Assembly: GCA_035556075.1 (NCBI GenBank)
Contig: DATMFQ010000006.1
Coordinates: forward strand, 138,423 to 202,422
Length of the DNA stretch: 64,000 nt
Direction: 5' to 3'
DNA from: 73-13 sp035556075
Lineage (GTDB): Bacteria; Actinomycetota; Actinomycetes; Actinomycetales; Microbacteriaceae
Every line of letters begins with the position of its first letter. Positions within the stretch are counted from its first letter, which is position 1. The notes beneath the pieces are model-generated. The model saw only the letters and a list, made by a program, of their open reading frames with translations. It was not told the DNA's origin and ran no database searches. The translations under genes were made by a program, and so were the position numbers. Positions 7,694 to 15,490 of the stretch are shown here, piece by piece.

Positions 7694-8803
7694 TCAGTCG
7701 CCCCACACCTCGTTCGCGATCGCCACGATCTCGCGGATCTTCGCCCACTGCTGGTCCTCGGTGAGCTCGTTGCCCTCCTCGGTGGAGGCGAAGCCGCACT
7801 GCGGCGAGAGCGCGAGCTGCCTGAGCGGTGCGAAGGTCGCCGCCTCGGTGATGCGCGCCGTGATGTCCTCGCGAGACTCCAGGTCGCCCGACTTGCTGGT
7901 GACGAGGCCGAGCACGACCGTCTTGTCGCCCTCGGGGAGGAACCGCAGCGGCTCGAAGCCACCCGCCCGGTCGGTGTCATACTCGAGGAAGTAGCCGTCG
8001 TAGTTCGTGTCGGCGAGCATCTGCTTGGCGACGGGCTCGTAGCCTCCGGTCGCGATCCAGGTCGAGCGGAAATTGCCGCGACACACGTGCGTCGTGATGG
8101 TCATGTCGGCGGGCTTCGTCGCGAGGACGGCGTTGAGCACGGCGGCGAAGCGGTCGGCGACGCCGTCCGTGTTGATGCCGCGCTCACGGCCGCGCTCGAG
8201 CTCGACCTCCGAGCAGAGGTAGGCCCAGGCGGTGTCGTCGAACTGGAGGTAGCGGATGCCCAGGTCGTAGAACGCCGTGACCGCCTGCTGATAGGCGACG
8301 ATCGCGTCGACGAGGATGTCCTCGGCGCGCTCGTAGACGGGCGTGCGGATCGAGTTCTGCTCGAGGCGCCAGTACAGGACCGTCGGCGCCGGGATGGTGA
8401 ATTTCACGGTTGCGCCGTCGGCGTGCTCGAGCAGGTACTTCGCGTGCTCGAGGAATGGGTGGGCCGGGTTCCACTGGATCCGATCGGTGATCGCGAGTTC
8501 GACGGGCTTCGGCTGGTGGCCCTGGAAGGGGAAGGAATGATCCGACTTCACCTTCTGGATGTTCGTGAGCCCGTCGAAGAAGTCGTAGTGCCACCACTCG
8601 CGACGGAACTCACCATCGGTCACGAGCTGCAGCCCCGCGGCACGCTCCTTCGCGATGAGATCGAGGATCTCGCGGTCCTCGACCGCGGTGAGCTCGGCGT
8701 CGCTCAGCTCACCGGCCTCGTGCGCGGCGCGGGCCTCGTGGATCGCGTCAGTGCGGAGGAAGCTGCCGACGACGTCGGCGCGGTAGGGCGGGTTGTGGCT
8801 CAT
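7694..8803 (-). CDS. MetE C-terminal-domain-like (YxjG/YxjH) cobalamin-independent methyltransferase
   Basis: This 369-residue protein is a stand-alone version of the methionine synthase catalytic barrel. The zinc ligands are visible: His239 and Cys241 in THVCRG, Glu274 in FLEYD and Cys336 in SPQCGF. The family transfers a methyl group to homocysteine, but short members like this often use donors other than 5-methyl-THF-polyglutamate. It lies downstream of padR and the metF-purU-ligM block, so a role in drawing methyl groups from aryl-ether demethylation into methionine is attractive but inferred. Its own promoter and a palindrome lie about 95-125 nt upstream (8897-8927), leaving a leader of about 90 nt in which I see no known riboswitch. 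Confidence 0.75.
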   Translation of the reverse strand: MSHNPPYRADVVGSFLRTDAIHEARAAHEAGELSDAELTAVEDREILDLIAKERAAGLQLVTDGEFRREWWHYDFFDGLTNIQKVKSDHSFPFQGHQPKPVELAITDRIQWNPAHPFLEHAKYLLEHADGATVKFTIPAPTVLYWRLEQNSIRTPVYERAEDILVDAIVAYQQAVTAFYDLGIRYLQFDDTAWAYLCSEVELERGRERGINTDGVADRFAAVLNAVLATKPADMTITTHVCRGNFRSTWIATGGYEPVAKQMLADTNYDGYFLEYDTDRAGGFEPLRFLPEGDKTVVLGLVTSKSGDLESREDITARITEAATFAPLRQLALSPQCGFASTEEGNELTEDQQWAKIREIVAIANEVWGD

Positions 8804-8896
8804 CGGATGGGCCCTTTCGTCTGCGTCCAGTGATTCGACCGGGCTCGGCCTGAAGGATGCGGTGCCGGCGGGCTCGCCTCCGCGTTGCGAGAATCC

Positions 8897-8927
8897 AGTT
8901 TAGCGACGTCGGTGCCGTATGACGGCA
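8897..8927 (-). promoter_or_regulatory. putative promoter with palindrome upstream of the MetE-like gene
   Basis: On the minus strand a -10-like TAAACT occupies 8902-8897. The palindrome TGCCGT-ATG-ACGGCA (8913-8927) covers the position expected for the -35 box. A 6+6 bp symmetrical site at this place suggests transcription-factor control. The -35 itself is weak. Confidence 0.4.
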
Positions 8928-8969
8928 GATGACGCCCGTTGAGCAGGAATGCGGGGGCCGAGACGCCGG

Positions 8970-9548
8970 TCAGTACAGCTCGTCGATGAGGCCGAGCCCC
9001 CGCTTGGCCCAGGCGATCTCGGCGTGCCCGCGGTCGACGAGGCCCTCGTAGGCGAAGCGGCGGAATGCGGCGATGCGGCGGGATTCCTCCGGGGGCTTGC
9101 CGGCGAGGCGGGTGCTGAGCACGGGGGAGGTGGACTGGTCGATCTGGTCGATCTGGCCCTGCCACTGCTCGACGAGGTCTTCGTAGCGCGCGATGTGGTC
9201 GGTGAGGGTGCGGCGCGCGGATTCCTGGTCAGCCCATTCGAAATAGGCAGCCTTGAGGTGGGCGACGTCGCGGTCGAGCGCGTACTTGAGCGGGGTGCGC
9301 ATCCAAGTGCGCAGCGCCTCGAGCCCGGCCTCGGTCGGGTGGTATACGCGCTTCTCCCCGCGGCCGCCATCGTCGACCGCCTCGGCCTCGACGAGGCCTT
9401 CGGCCTCCATTTTGCGCAGCTCCGGGTAGATCTGGGAGTCAGGTGCGTGCCAGACGTGCCCGACGGAGGATTGGAAGCGTCGGGAGATGTCGTAGCCGGT
9501 CATCGGTGCCGAGGTGAGCAGCGCGAGCAGCGCGTTCCGCAGCGACAT
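8970..9548 (-). CDS. PadR-family transcriptional regulator
   Basis: A protein of 192 residues with an N-terminal winged helix (residues 1-80, with MTGYDISRRF and SQIYPELRKMEAEGLV, typical of PadR) and a C-terminal coiled-coil dimerisation domain (PadR C-terminal type). PadR proteins are usually repressors released by a ligand; the founding member senses phenolic acids. Placement just after ligM suggests it controls the demethylation operon. The start at 9548 is set by AAGGAGG, 5 nt upstream; the GTG two codons earlier would overlap that site. A large inverted repeat (9582-9643) separates it from ligM. Confidence 0.85.
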   Translation of the reverse strand: MSLRNALLALLTSAPMTGYDISRRFQSSVGHVWHAPDSQIYPELRKMEAEGLVEAEAVDDGGRGEKRVYHPTEAGLEALRTWMRTPLKYALDRDVAHLKAAYFEWADQESARRTLTDHIARYEDLVEQWQGQIDQIDQSTSPVLSTRLAGKPPEESRRIAAFRRFAYEGLVDRGHAEIAWAKRGLGLIDELY

Positions 9549-9581
9549 GGGCACCTCCTTAGTTCAGGCGTGTCGAAACGT

Positions 9582-9643
9582 ATTCAGGCCCGGAGGGAGC
9601 GTCGGCCGGTCGCACCGACGTCCACTCCGCTCCGGGCCTGAAT
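9582..9643. repeat. perfect 14-bp inverted repeat between ligM and padR
   Basis: ATTCAGGCCCGGAG (9582-9595) and CTCCGGGCCTGAAT (9630-9643) are exact inverted copies 34 nt apart. A smaller GTCGG/CCGAC stem (9601-9605 / 9615-9619) lies in the loop. It most likely forms the terminator or 3' RNA end of the metF-purU-ligM transcript. It could also be a regulator site. Confidence 0.6.
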
Positions 9644-9656
9644 GGTGGGTGTTGGG

Positions 9657-11063
9657 TCAGCCCTTGTAGCCGGTGCGCCAGCCGCCCTGGTACGTGTCAC
9701 GGGCGACCGTGGAGTACGGCACCGGGGAGACGACCGCGCGGATCTCGACCTGCTCGTGCGGCTCGACCGCGGCCTTCGTCGTGTTCGGCGACTCACCCCA
9801 GAGGACCTTGACCTCGGCGCCCACCGGGACGTCGGGGTTCACGGTCGCCAGCGAGAGGCCACGGCGCTCGTTCGACGAGTAGCCGGTGAACATCGAGAAT
9901 CCGACGGTGTTGCCGTCCGCGTCCACGACCGCGTCGTAGTTCGCCGAGCCGTAGTTCGCCAGCGGCAGGTCGAAGAACTTGTACGACGGGCCGTCGACGT
10001 TCAGCAGCGAGGTCCAGACCTTGCCGAGGTCCTCCGCGTTCCACGCGAGCGTGACCTTCTTGCGCTGGGTCTCGGGGTCCATCGCCTTGAGGGCGTCCGC
10101 GCCGATGAAGTCGTGGTCGAACTTCACGAAGGAGCCGTAGCCGAGCTCCCACGGCGTGAGGTAGTAGTCCTCGATGTTGTCGCTGACGTACGAGCCGGCG
10201 AGGGTGCCGGTCGCCTCGTAGCTGTCCGCACCGAGCCACTCGCGGTAGCCGCGCTCTTCCGCGCCCGTGTAGATCGCCGGGAGCGGCGAGGGGATCCAGC
10301 CGGACTCGAGCGTGTTCGACGGGTAGGCACGCGAACCGACGGGGAGGAGGCCGAATTCGGCGCCCGCCTCGACGATGAGGTCGCGGATGCGGTCGTGCTG
10401 CTCGTACGGACCCCAGAGTTCGAGGCCTGGCGCGCCGGCCATGCCGTGACGAAGCGTGTTGACGGTCGTGCCGCCGATCTGCATCGTGCCGGCGTTGAAG
10501 AACTTCAGCTGCTCGACCGGGCCGCCGTTGAGCTTCTCGATGACCGCCCAGGCGTTCGGGCCCTGGATCTGGAAGCGGTAGTACTGGCGGGACACCGCAT
10601 GGCCGTACGGCCGCGAGGGCGAGCGACGGTCGACGGTGATCTCGAGGTTCGAGTAGCCGCCGGTCTCGCCGTGGTAGACGAGCCAGTTCGCGGCGGGGGA
10701 GCGCCCGACGTAGACGTACTCGTCGTCGGCCTCGCGGAACAGGATGCCGTCACCGATGACGTGACCGCTCGCGGTGGTCGGGACGTACTGCTTCGCCTTG
10801 TCGACCGGGAAGTTCGCGACGGAGTTGATCGCGGTGCGCTCGATGAGCTTGATCGCGTCAGAGCCCTTGAGGAACAGGTTGTCCATGTGGTGCGACTGGT
10901 CGTAGAGAACGGCGGTGTCGCGCCACGCCTTCTGCTCCTTGATCCAGTTGGCGAAGTCCGCGGGGACGACCGGGTAGATGTACGAGCCGATCTGCGAATT
11001 GCGCAGCAGACCGACAGCGTCACCGCCTCGGGCGTCCAGGATCTCCTGGAGGTTCTTGGCCAT
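9657..11063 (-). CDS. ligM: tetrahydrofolate-dependent aryl O-demethylase (LigM-type vanillate/3-O-methylgallate demethylase)
   Basis: A GcvT-like protein of 468 residues that matches my memory of Sphingobium LigM along its whole length, for example LRNSQIG, YPSNTLESGWIPSPLPAIY and KFDHDFIG. His58/59, Arg121 and Tyr247 fall at or within a residue or two of LigM His60, Arg122 and Tyr247 as I remember them. LigM removes the methyl ether of vanillate or 3-O-methylgallate and gives 5-methyl-THF plus protocatechuate or gallate. The gene is the third in metF-purU-ligM. AAGGAG lies 9 nt before the ATG. Vanillate, 3-O-methylgallate or syringate (DesA-like) specificity cannot be decided by eye. Confidence 0.88.
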   Translation of the reverse strand: MAKNLQEILDARGGDAVGLLRNSQIGSYIYPVVPADFANWIKEQKAWRDTAVLYDQSHHMDNLFLKGSDAIKLIERTAINSVANFPVDKAKQYVPTTASGHVIGDGILFREADDEYVYVGRSPAANWLVYHGETGGYSNLEITVDRRSPSRPYGHAVSRQYYRFQIQGPNAWAVIEKLNGGPVEQLKFFNAGTMQIGGTTVNTLRHGMAGAPGLELWGPYEQHDRIRDLIVEAGAEFGLLPVGSRAYPSNTLESGWIPSPLPAIYTGAEERGYREWLGADSYEATGTLAGSYVSDNIEDYYLTPWELGYGSFVKFDHDFIGADALKAMDPETQRKKVTLAWNAEDLGKVWTSLLNVDGPSYKFFDLPLANYGSANYDAVVDADGNTVGFSMFTGYSSNERRGLSLATVNPDVPVGAEVKVLWGESPNTTKAAVEPHEQVEIRAVVSPVPYSTVARDTYQGGWRTGYKG

Positions 11064-11076
11064 GATGCATGACTCC

Positions 11077-11104
11077 TTGTTGTTGTGGGTTGGGGTTGGT
11101 TGGT
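11077..11104 (-). other. G-free C/A-rich leader before ligM; G-run array on the opposite strand
   Basis: The 45-bp gap between purU and ligM contains 28 nt without a single G on the transcribed (minus) strand, just upstream of the AAGGAG site. The plus strand reads as four G-runs with TT loops (GGGTTGGGGTTGGTTGG, 11087-11103), a possible two-layer quadruplex. In DNA of about 70 % GC this composition is striking. Confidence 0.5.
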
Positions 11105-11108
11105 CAGG

Positions 11109-11978
11109 TCAGGGGGTGAAGACGATGCATTGGTGTCCGGCGCGGATGACGCGGTCCTCGAGGTGCCATTGCACGGCGCGGGTGAGGACCTGGCGTTCGA
11201 CTTCGGAGCCCTTGCGGGTGAGTTCGGCGACGCTGTCGGCGTGGGAGACGCGCACGACGTCTTGTTCGATGATGGGGCCCTCGTCGAGGTCCTTCGTCAC
11301 GTAGTGCGCGGTGGCGCCGACGAGCTTCACCCCACGTTCCTTGGCCTTGCGGTACGGCGAGGCGCCGATGAAGGCGGGCAGGAACGAGTGATGAATGTTG
11401 ATGACCGGTGCACCGATCTGGTTGATGAAGTCGTCGGAGAGGATCTGCATGTAGCGGGCGAGGACGACGAGGTCGGCCTTGCCCTTGACGAGCTCGATGA
11501 TCTCGCGCTCGGCAGCGGACTTGTCCTCGCCCTGGCTGTACACGTAGTGGAACGGGATGCCGAAGAACTCGACGTCCTGCTTGAGTACCTCGTGGTTGGA
11601 GATGACCATCGGCACGGTCATGTTCAGCTCGCCGCGGCGCTGGCGCCACAGCAGGTCAAGCAGGTTGTGCTCGGTGATCGAGGCGAGGATGACGACCCGC
11701 TTGGGGGCGGCGAGGTCGTCGAGGTACCAGTCCAGTCCGAGCTGGGTGGTGACGACCGCGGTCAGCGTCGACTCGAGCTTCGCGCGCTGGCCGGCGAAAT
11801 CGGGCAGGTGGAATTCAACACGCTGGAAGTACTCGCCGCCTTGCGGGTCGGTGGAATACTGGTCGAGCGTGACGATGTTCGCACCGAAGTCGGTGAGGAC
11901 CTTCGAGATCGCCGTGACAATGCCGGGTCGGTCGGTGCCGCTGACGACGAGGACGGGGCGTGGCTCCTTGGTCGTCAT
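11109..11978 (-). CDS. purU: formyltetrahydrofolate deformylase
   Basis: A protein of 289 residues with an N-terminal ACT domain (residues 1-85, VLVVSGTDRPGIVTAIS) and a C-terminal formyltransferase-fold domain with the NIHHSFLPAF motif and the downstream HYV/Asp elements expected of PurU. It hydrolyses 10-formyl-THF to formate and THF. In this operon it would recycle THF and dispose of one-carbon units produced by demethylation; the classical SYK-6 system pairs LigM with a formate-THF ligase (LigH) instead. The ATG overlaps the metF stop by one base (TGATG). Confidence 0.9.
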   Translation of the reverse strand: MTTKEPRPVLVVSGTDRPGIVTAISKVLTDFGANIVTLDQYSTDPQGGEYFQRVEFHLPDFAGQRAKLESTLTAVVTTQLGLDWYLDDLAAPKRVVILASITEHNLLDLLWRQRRGELNMTVPMVISNHEVLKQDVEFFGIPFHYVYSQGEDKSAAEREIIELVKGKADLVVLARYMQILSDDFINQIGAPVINIHHSFLPAFIGASPYRKAKERGVKLVGATAHYVTKDLDEGPIIEQDVVRVSHADSVAELTRKGSEVERQVLTRAVQWHLEDRVIRAGHQCIVFTP

Positions 11979-12850
11979 CAGGCAGACTTCTTGATCTGGA
12001 AGTTACGGATCCACTCCGCGGTGGCGCCGAGCCCACCGAAGGCGTAGAAGTGGAGGCCGACCTCGCCGTGGGCGGGGGTGAGGCGCTCGGACAGCTCGGT
12101 GATGAACTTGTCCGGGCCCGCGGTGCCCATGAGGTTCGTCAGCGAGAAGCCGTACTTCTTCACGATCATCGCGTTCGCGCCGACCCCGAAGCGGGTCGCG
12201 AACGCCAGCAGGCGCTTGATGCCAGCGGGGCCGGGCACGCCGATGCGGATGAGGGAGTCGACGCCGCGGGAGCGGACGTCCTCGATCCACTTGACGGTGA
12301 CGTCGACGTCGAAGAGGAACTGGGTCAGGACGGTCGAGTCGAGCCCGGCGGCCTGCAGTGCCTGGTACTTCGCGGTGAGGTGGTACCACAGGTCATCGGT
12401 GGGGATGTCGGGGTGGCCCTCGGGGTAGCCGGCGATCGAGACGTGCTTGACGCCGTACTCCTGGAACCGACCGGTGTTGATGAGCGACAGCGAGTCCGGG
12501 TAGGGACCGAACGGTGGGTTCGGGTCGCCACCGACCGAGAACACGTTCTCCACCGCATTCGCGTCCTTGAGCGCGGCGAGGAACTCGACAAGCTCCGCCT
12601 CGTCGTGGATCCGACGCGCCGAGATGTGCGGGACGGGCACGAAGCCATGCGACAGCACCGCCTTCGACGCGGCCACCCGCATCGGCAGGTCCTCATTCCC
12701 GAGGTAGGTCACGTTGATCCTGGTGCCGGGGGCCAGGAACGGGGCCGCCTCGGCGAGCGCCTCGATGTCCTTGTCCTTCCCAGTCATCTCCAGCGACGGG
12801 GCGCGAAGCACGGGCGGGAGGCTCTCGTTGTCAACAGCGTCGATCGTCAT
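11978..12850 (-). CDS. metF: 5,10-methylenetetrahydrofolate reductase (MetF family)
   Basis: A TIM-barrel flavoprotein of 290 residues with MetF family features (VFSVGGDPNPP, SIAGYPEGHP, QFLFDVDV). MetF interconverts methylene- and methyl-THF. Next to LigM the useful direction is oxidation of 5-methyl-THF back to methylene-THF. It is the first gene of the operon, with GAGGAAGGA about 9 nt before the ATG at 12850, and the promoter/operator at 12905-12934. The chromosome may hold another biosynthetic metF; this one looks dedicated to demethylation by context. Confidence 0.88.
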   Translation of the reverse strand: MTIDAVDNESLPPVLRAPSLEMTGKDKDIEALAEAAPFLAPGTRINVTYLGNEDLPMRVAASKAVLSHGFVPVPHISARRIHDEAELVEFLAALKDANAVENVFSVGGDPNPPFGPYPDSLSLINTGRFQEYGVKHVSIAGYPEGHPDIPTDDLWYHLTAKYQALQAAGLDSTVLTQFLFDVDVTVKWIEDVRSRGVDSLIRIGVPGPAGIKRLLAFATRFGVGANAMIVKKYGFSLTNLMGTAGPDKFITELSERLTPAHGEVGLHFYAFGGLGATAEWIRNFQIKKSA

Positions 12851-12904
12851 CGATCCATGTCCTTCCTCGGTCGATCGGCGCGACGCACGATCGGATTGGC
12901 GATC

Positions 12905-12934
12905 AGAATACCTATCGTCATAGGTACTTGTCCA
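12905..12934 (-). promoter_or_regulatory. metF-purU-ligM promoter with operator palindrome in the spacer
   Basis: On the minus strand: TGGACA (-35, 12934-12929), an 18-nt spacer and TATTCT (-10, 12910-12905). The spacer and flanks hold the perfect palindrome TACCTAT-CGTC-ATAGGTA (12909-12926). A site between the boxes is the classic position for a repressor; the PadR protein at 8970-9548 is the best candidate. A similar palindrome precedes the second PadR gene (62580-62598). Confidence 0.65.
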
Positions 12935-13007
12935 GTCGAGCTCGATGCTGCGATGCATGCGGTTCTGACGCCCGCCGCCTCCGGGGAGACCGCCTCGCCG
13001 GAGGGGC

Positions 13008-13577
13008 TCAGTCGGACGTCGCCGTGCCGACGAGGATGCCGCGACCCAGCGAGTGGAAGTGGCGCTGGAAGCCGAGCACTGCCGGAGTCGATTCCTCAGT
13101 GAGGTCGAGCTCGGCGACGTCGAGGGCGTCGACGACGAAGAAGTAGCGGTGGACCCCGGTGCCGGCCGGCGGCGCCGAGCCGATATAGCGACGGCTGCGC
13201 CGCTCATTCGGGACGACGAATGCGCCGGCGGGCGCGGCATCGGGGTCGCCGGCGCCCGCGGCGAGCTCGGTGATCGTGGGGTCGATATTGGCGACGGCCC
13301 AGTGCCAGAAGCCCGAGCCGGTCGGAGCGTCCGGGTCGAAGCAGGACACCGCGTAGCTCAGCGTGCCCGCCGGGCCGGGCGACCACCTGAGCGACGGTGA
13401 GCGGTCAGCACCGCCGGAGCGCGCCCGAGCCGACCAGGCGGTCTCGGGCAGCGGGCCCCCATCGACGAAGTCGTCACTGGTCAGCGTGAGCGGGGCGAAG
13501 TCGCGAAGGGTCGCGAGCTGGGCATACGGGTCGTAGTCGAACAAGTCGGCCTCCTCCTCGATCCTCGCCTCCACCAT
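13008..13577 (-). CDS. YbhB/YbcL-type PEBP family protein
   Basis: A protein of 189 residues from the phosphatidylethanolamine-binding/Raf-kinase-inhibitor family. The ligand-site motifs are SCFDPDAPT (near residue 80) and GVHRYFF. There is no signal peptide. The bacterial family has no firm function. It follows hisN by 21 bp on the same strand, so it probably shares the aroA-rsgA-hisN transcript. A strip of 157 bp between it and metF holds only the metF promoter region. Confidence 0.8.
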   Translation of the reverse strand: MVEARIEEEADLFDYDPYAQLATLRDFAPLTLTSDDFVDGGPLPETAWSARARSGGADRSPSLRWSPGPAGTLSYAVSCFDPDAPTGSGFWHWAVANIDPTITELAAGAGDPDAAPAGAFVVPNERRSRRYIGSAPPAGTGVHRYFFVVDALDVAELDLTEESTPAVLGFQRHFHSLGRGILVGTATSD

Positions 13578-13598
13578 AACGTCCGGGGGTTTGGTCGC

Positions 13599-14414
13599 TC
13601 AGTGTGCGAGCTCAGCAAGCAGCGGTTCGTGGAGCGCCCCATTCGTCGTGAGCGCCGAGCCGGCCCAGGGCCCGGGCGTCCCGTCGACGGCGCTGAAGCG
13701 CCCACCCGCCTCCTCGATGATCGGGATGACGGCGGCGACGTCATAGGGCTGCACATCGAACTCCGCGGCCGCGTCGATGCGCCCCTCGGCGACAAGCATG
13801 TGCTGCCAGAAGTCCCCGTAGCCGTGCTCGCGCCACACCTTCGAGGCGATGCGGGTGAGCTGCTCGGCGCGGCCAAGCCCGCTCCACAGCTGGATGGCCC
13901 CGTGACTGAAGTACGCGTCGCCGAGTCCCGCGACCCGGCTGACCGTGAGCGCCTCGGGCACCCCGTCGATGCCGGGCTGGATGTCCTGCGCCCAGGCGCC
14001 GTGGCCGCGCGCCCCCCACCAGCGGCGGCCGAGCGCGGGGGAGGAGACGACCCCGACGACGGGCACGCCGTCGATCGCGAGGGCGATGAGCGTGCCCCAG
14101 GTGGGCAGGCCGCGCAGGAAGTTGGCGGTGCCATCGATTGGGTCGACGATCCACTGCCGGCCCGCGGCGGCAGCGCCGGTCGTGCCGGTCGCGGCGTACT
14201 CCTCGCCGAGGAATGCGTCACCCGGCCTCGACGCGGCGATCCGCTCCCGGATGACCTGCTCGACAGCCCGGTCGGCGTCCGTGACGGGGCTGCGGTCCGG
14301 CTTCGTGTCGACGCGGAGGTCGAGCGAGCGGAAGCGGCCCATCGCGATGAGGTCGGCGTCAACCACGACCGACAGCGCCAGCGAGAGATCATCCGCGATG
14401 CTCGGCCCGTTCAC
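13599..14414 (-). CDS. hisN: inositol-monophosphatase-fold histidinol-phosphatase (HisN)
   Basis: A protein of 271 residues with the IMPase metal motifs: GEEYA near residue 70, DPIDGTANFLRG near 90, and VQPYDVAAV near 220. In actinobacteria the gene next to aroA-rsgA is HisN, the histidinol-phosphate phosphatase of histidine synthesis; sequence alone could also fit a general inositol-phosphate phosphatase. The GTG at 14414 is supported by a -10-like TAGCGT (14427-14422) 7 nt upstream, indicating a leaderless transcript. Another in-frame GTG at 14423 is possible. Confidence 0.8.
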   Translation of the reverse strand: MNGPSIADDLSLALSVVVDADLIAMGRFRSLDLRVDTKPDRSPVTDADRAVEQVIRERIAASRPGDAFLGEEYAATGTTGAAAAGRQWIVDPIDGTANFLRGLPTWGTLIALAIDGVPVVGVVSSPALGRRWWGARGHGAWAQDIQPGIDGVPEALTVSRVAGLGDAYFSHGAIQLWSGLGRAEQLTRIASKVWREHGYGDFWQHMLVAEGRIDAAAEFDVQPYDVAAVIPIIEEAGGRFSAVDGTPGPWAGSALTTNGALHEPLLAELAH

Positions 14415-14427
14415 GACCCCCACGCTA
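14415..14427 (-). promoter_or_regulatory. leaderless-type -10 box for hisN
   Basis: TAGCGT on the minus strand (14427-14422), 7 nt from the GTG start. It suggests hisN has its own promoter besides read-through from rsgA. Confidence 0.45.
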
Positions 14428-14473
14428 CCCGCCGCCCGTCGTCGCGGAGGGGAGGCGGGGTCGCGGCGCCGGG

Positions 14474-15490
14474 TCAGCTGAGCGCGGCGAGCAGCCGCTG
14501 CAGCGAGTCGACCCGCTCGGGGTCGGCCCGCCCGTCGGCGGCCGCCTCGACGAGTGCGCAGTCCTCGGCGCCGACCAGGTGCGGGCAGCCCCGCGGGCAG
14601 CCGTCGTCGGGATCCTCGGCGATCGCCTCGAGCTCGGGGAAGGCACGGAGGATGTTCGCCGGGTCGACGTGGCCGAGGCCGAAGGAGCGGATCCCCGGGG
14701 TGTCGATGACCCAGCCGGTGCCGAGCCGGTACGCGAAGCTCGACGAGCTCGTGTGTCGCCCCCGTCCGGTGACGGCGTTGACGTGCCCCGTGGCCCGCTG
14801 CGCCTCCGGCACGAGCGCGTTGACGAGCGTCGACTTGCCGACACCCGAGTGCCCGACGGCCACCGCGATTCGTCCCTGGATCTGCTCGGTGAGCGCCGCG
14901 ATCGGCGGATCGTCCCGAGTGCTCGTCAGGGCCGGGATGCCGGGGAATGCGCGGAGCAGCTCGCCGGGATCGGCCAGATCCGTTTTGGTCACGACGAGGA
15001 GCGGCTCGATGCCGACATCGACCGCGGCGACGAGGTAGCGGTCGATGAGTCGGGGCCGGGGCTCGGGGTCCGCCGCGGCGACGACGATGACGAGCAGGTC
15101 CGCATTCGCGACGATGATCCGCTCGTCGCGCTCCCCGGTCGGGGCGTCGTCGGCGCTGCGACGCAGCAGCGTCGTGCGCGGCTCGACCCGCACGATGCGG
15201 GCGAGTGAGCCCGCCGTGCCGGAAGTGTCGCCGACGACGCCGACGCGGTCGCCGACGACGACGGCACCGCGCCCGAGCTCGCGCGCCGCGCTCGCGGTGA
15301 TGGGGCGCTCGGTCGCCGCGCCGACGTCGACCGCGACCCGATAGCGGCCCCGGTCGACGCCGATGACCATGCCTGGGATGGCATCGTCGTGGCTTGGCCG
15401 CACTTTCGTCCGCGGCCGGGAGCCACGCCCCGGTCGGATGCGCACGGAGGACTCGTCGTACTCCTCCCAGCGGTCCGGGTCGTCGCTCAA
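14474..15490 (-). CDS. rsgA: ribosome small-subunit-dependent GTPase A
   Basis: A circularly permuted GTPase of 338 residues involved in 30S subunit maturation. Seen in order: an OB-fold N-terminus, TKTD (G4) near residue 165, GHSGVGKSTL (G1), DTPG (G3), and the C-terminal zinc knuckle C-x3-C-x-H-x5-C (CPRGCPHLVGAEDC). The TTG at 15490 is chosen because it overlaps the aroA stop (TTGA), the usual coupling in this operon, and it gives the acidic N-terminus that I recall from actinobacterial RsgA. Confidence 0.9.
   Translation of the reverse strand: MSDDPDRWEEYDESSVRIRPGRGSRPRTKVRPSHDDAIPGMVIGVDRGRYRVAVDVGAATERPITASAARELGRGAVVVGDRVGVVGDTSGTAGSLARIVRVEPRTTLLRRSADDAPTGERDERIIVANADLLVIVVAAADPEPRPRLIDRYLVAAVDVGIEPLLVVTKTDLADPGELLRAFPGIPALTSTRDDPPIAALTEQIQGRIAVAVGHSGVGKSTLVNALVPEAQRATGHVNAVTGRGRHTSSSSFAYRLGTGWVIDTPGIRSFGLGHVDPANILRAFPELEAIAEDPDDGCPRGCPHLVGAEDCALVEAAADGRADPERVDSLQRLLAALS

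Noticed and set aside
8804..8896. SAM or SAH riboswitch in the leader of the MetE-like gene
   Set aside because: I could not find the conserved stems or core bases of a known class; only a moderately long leader is present.
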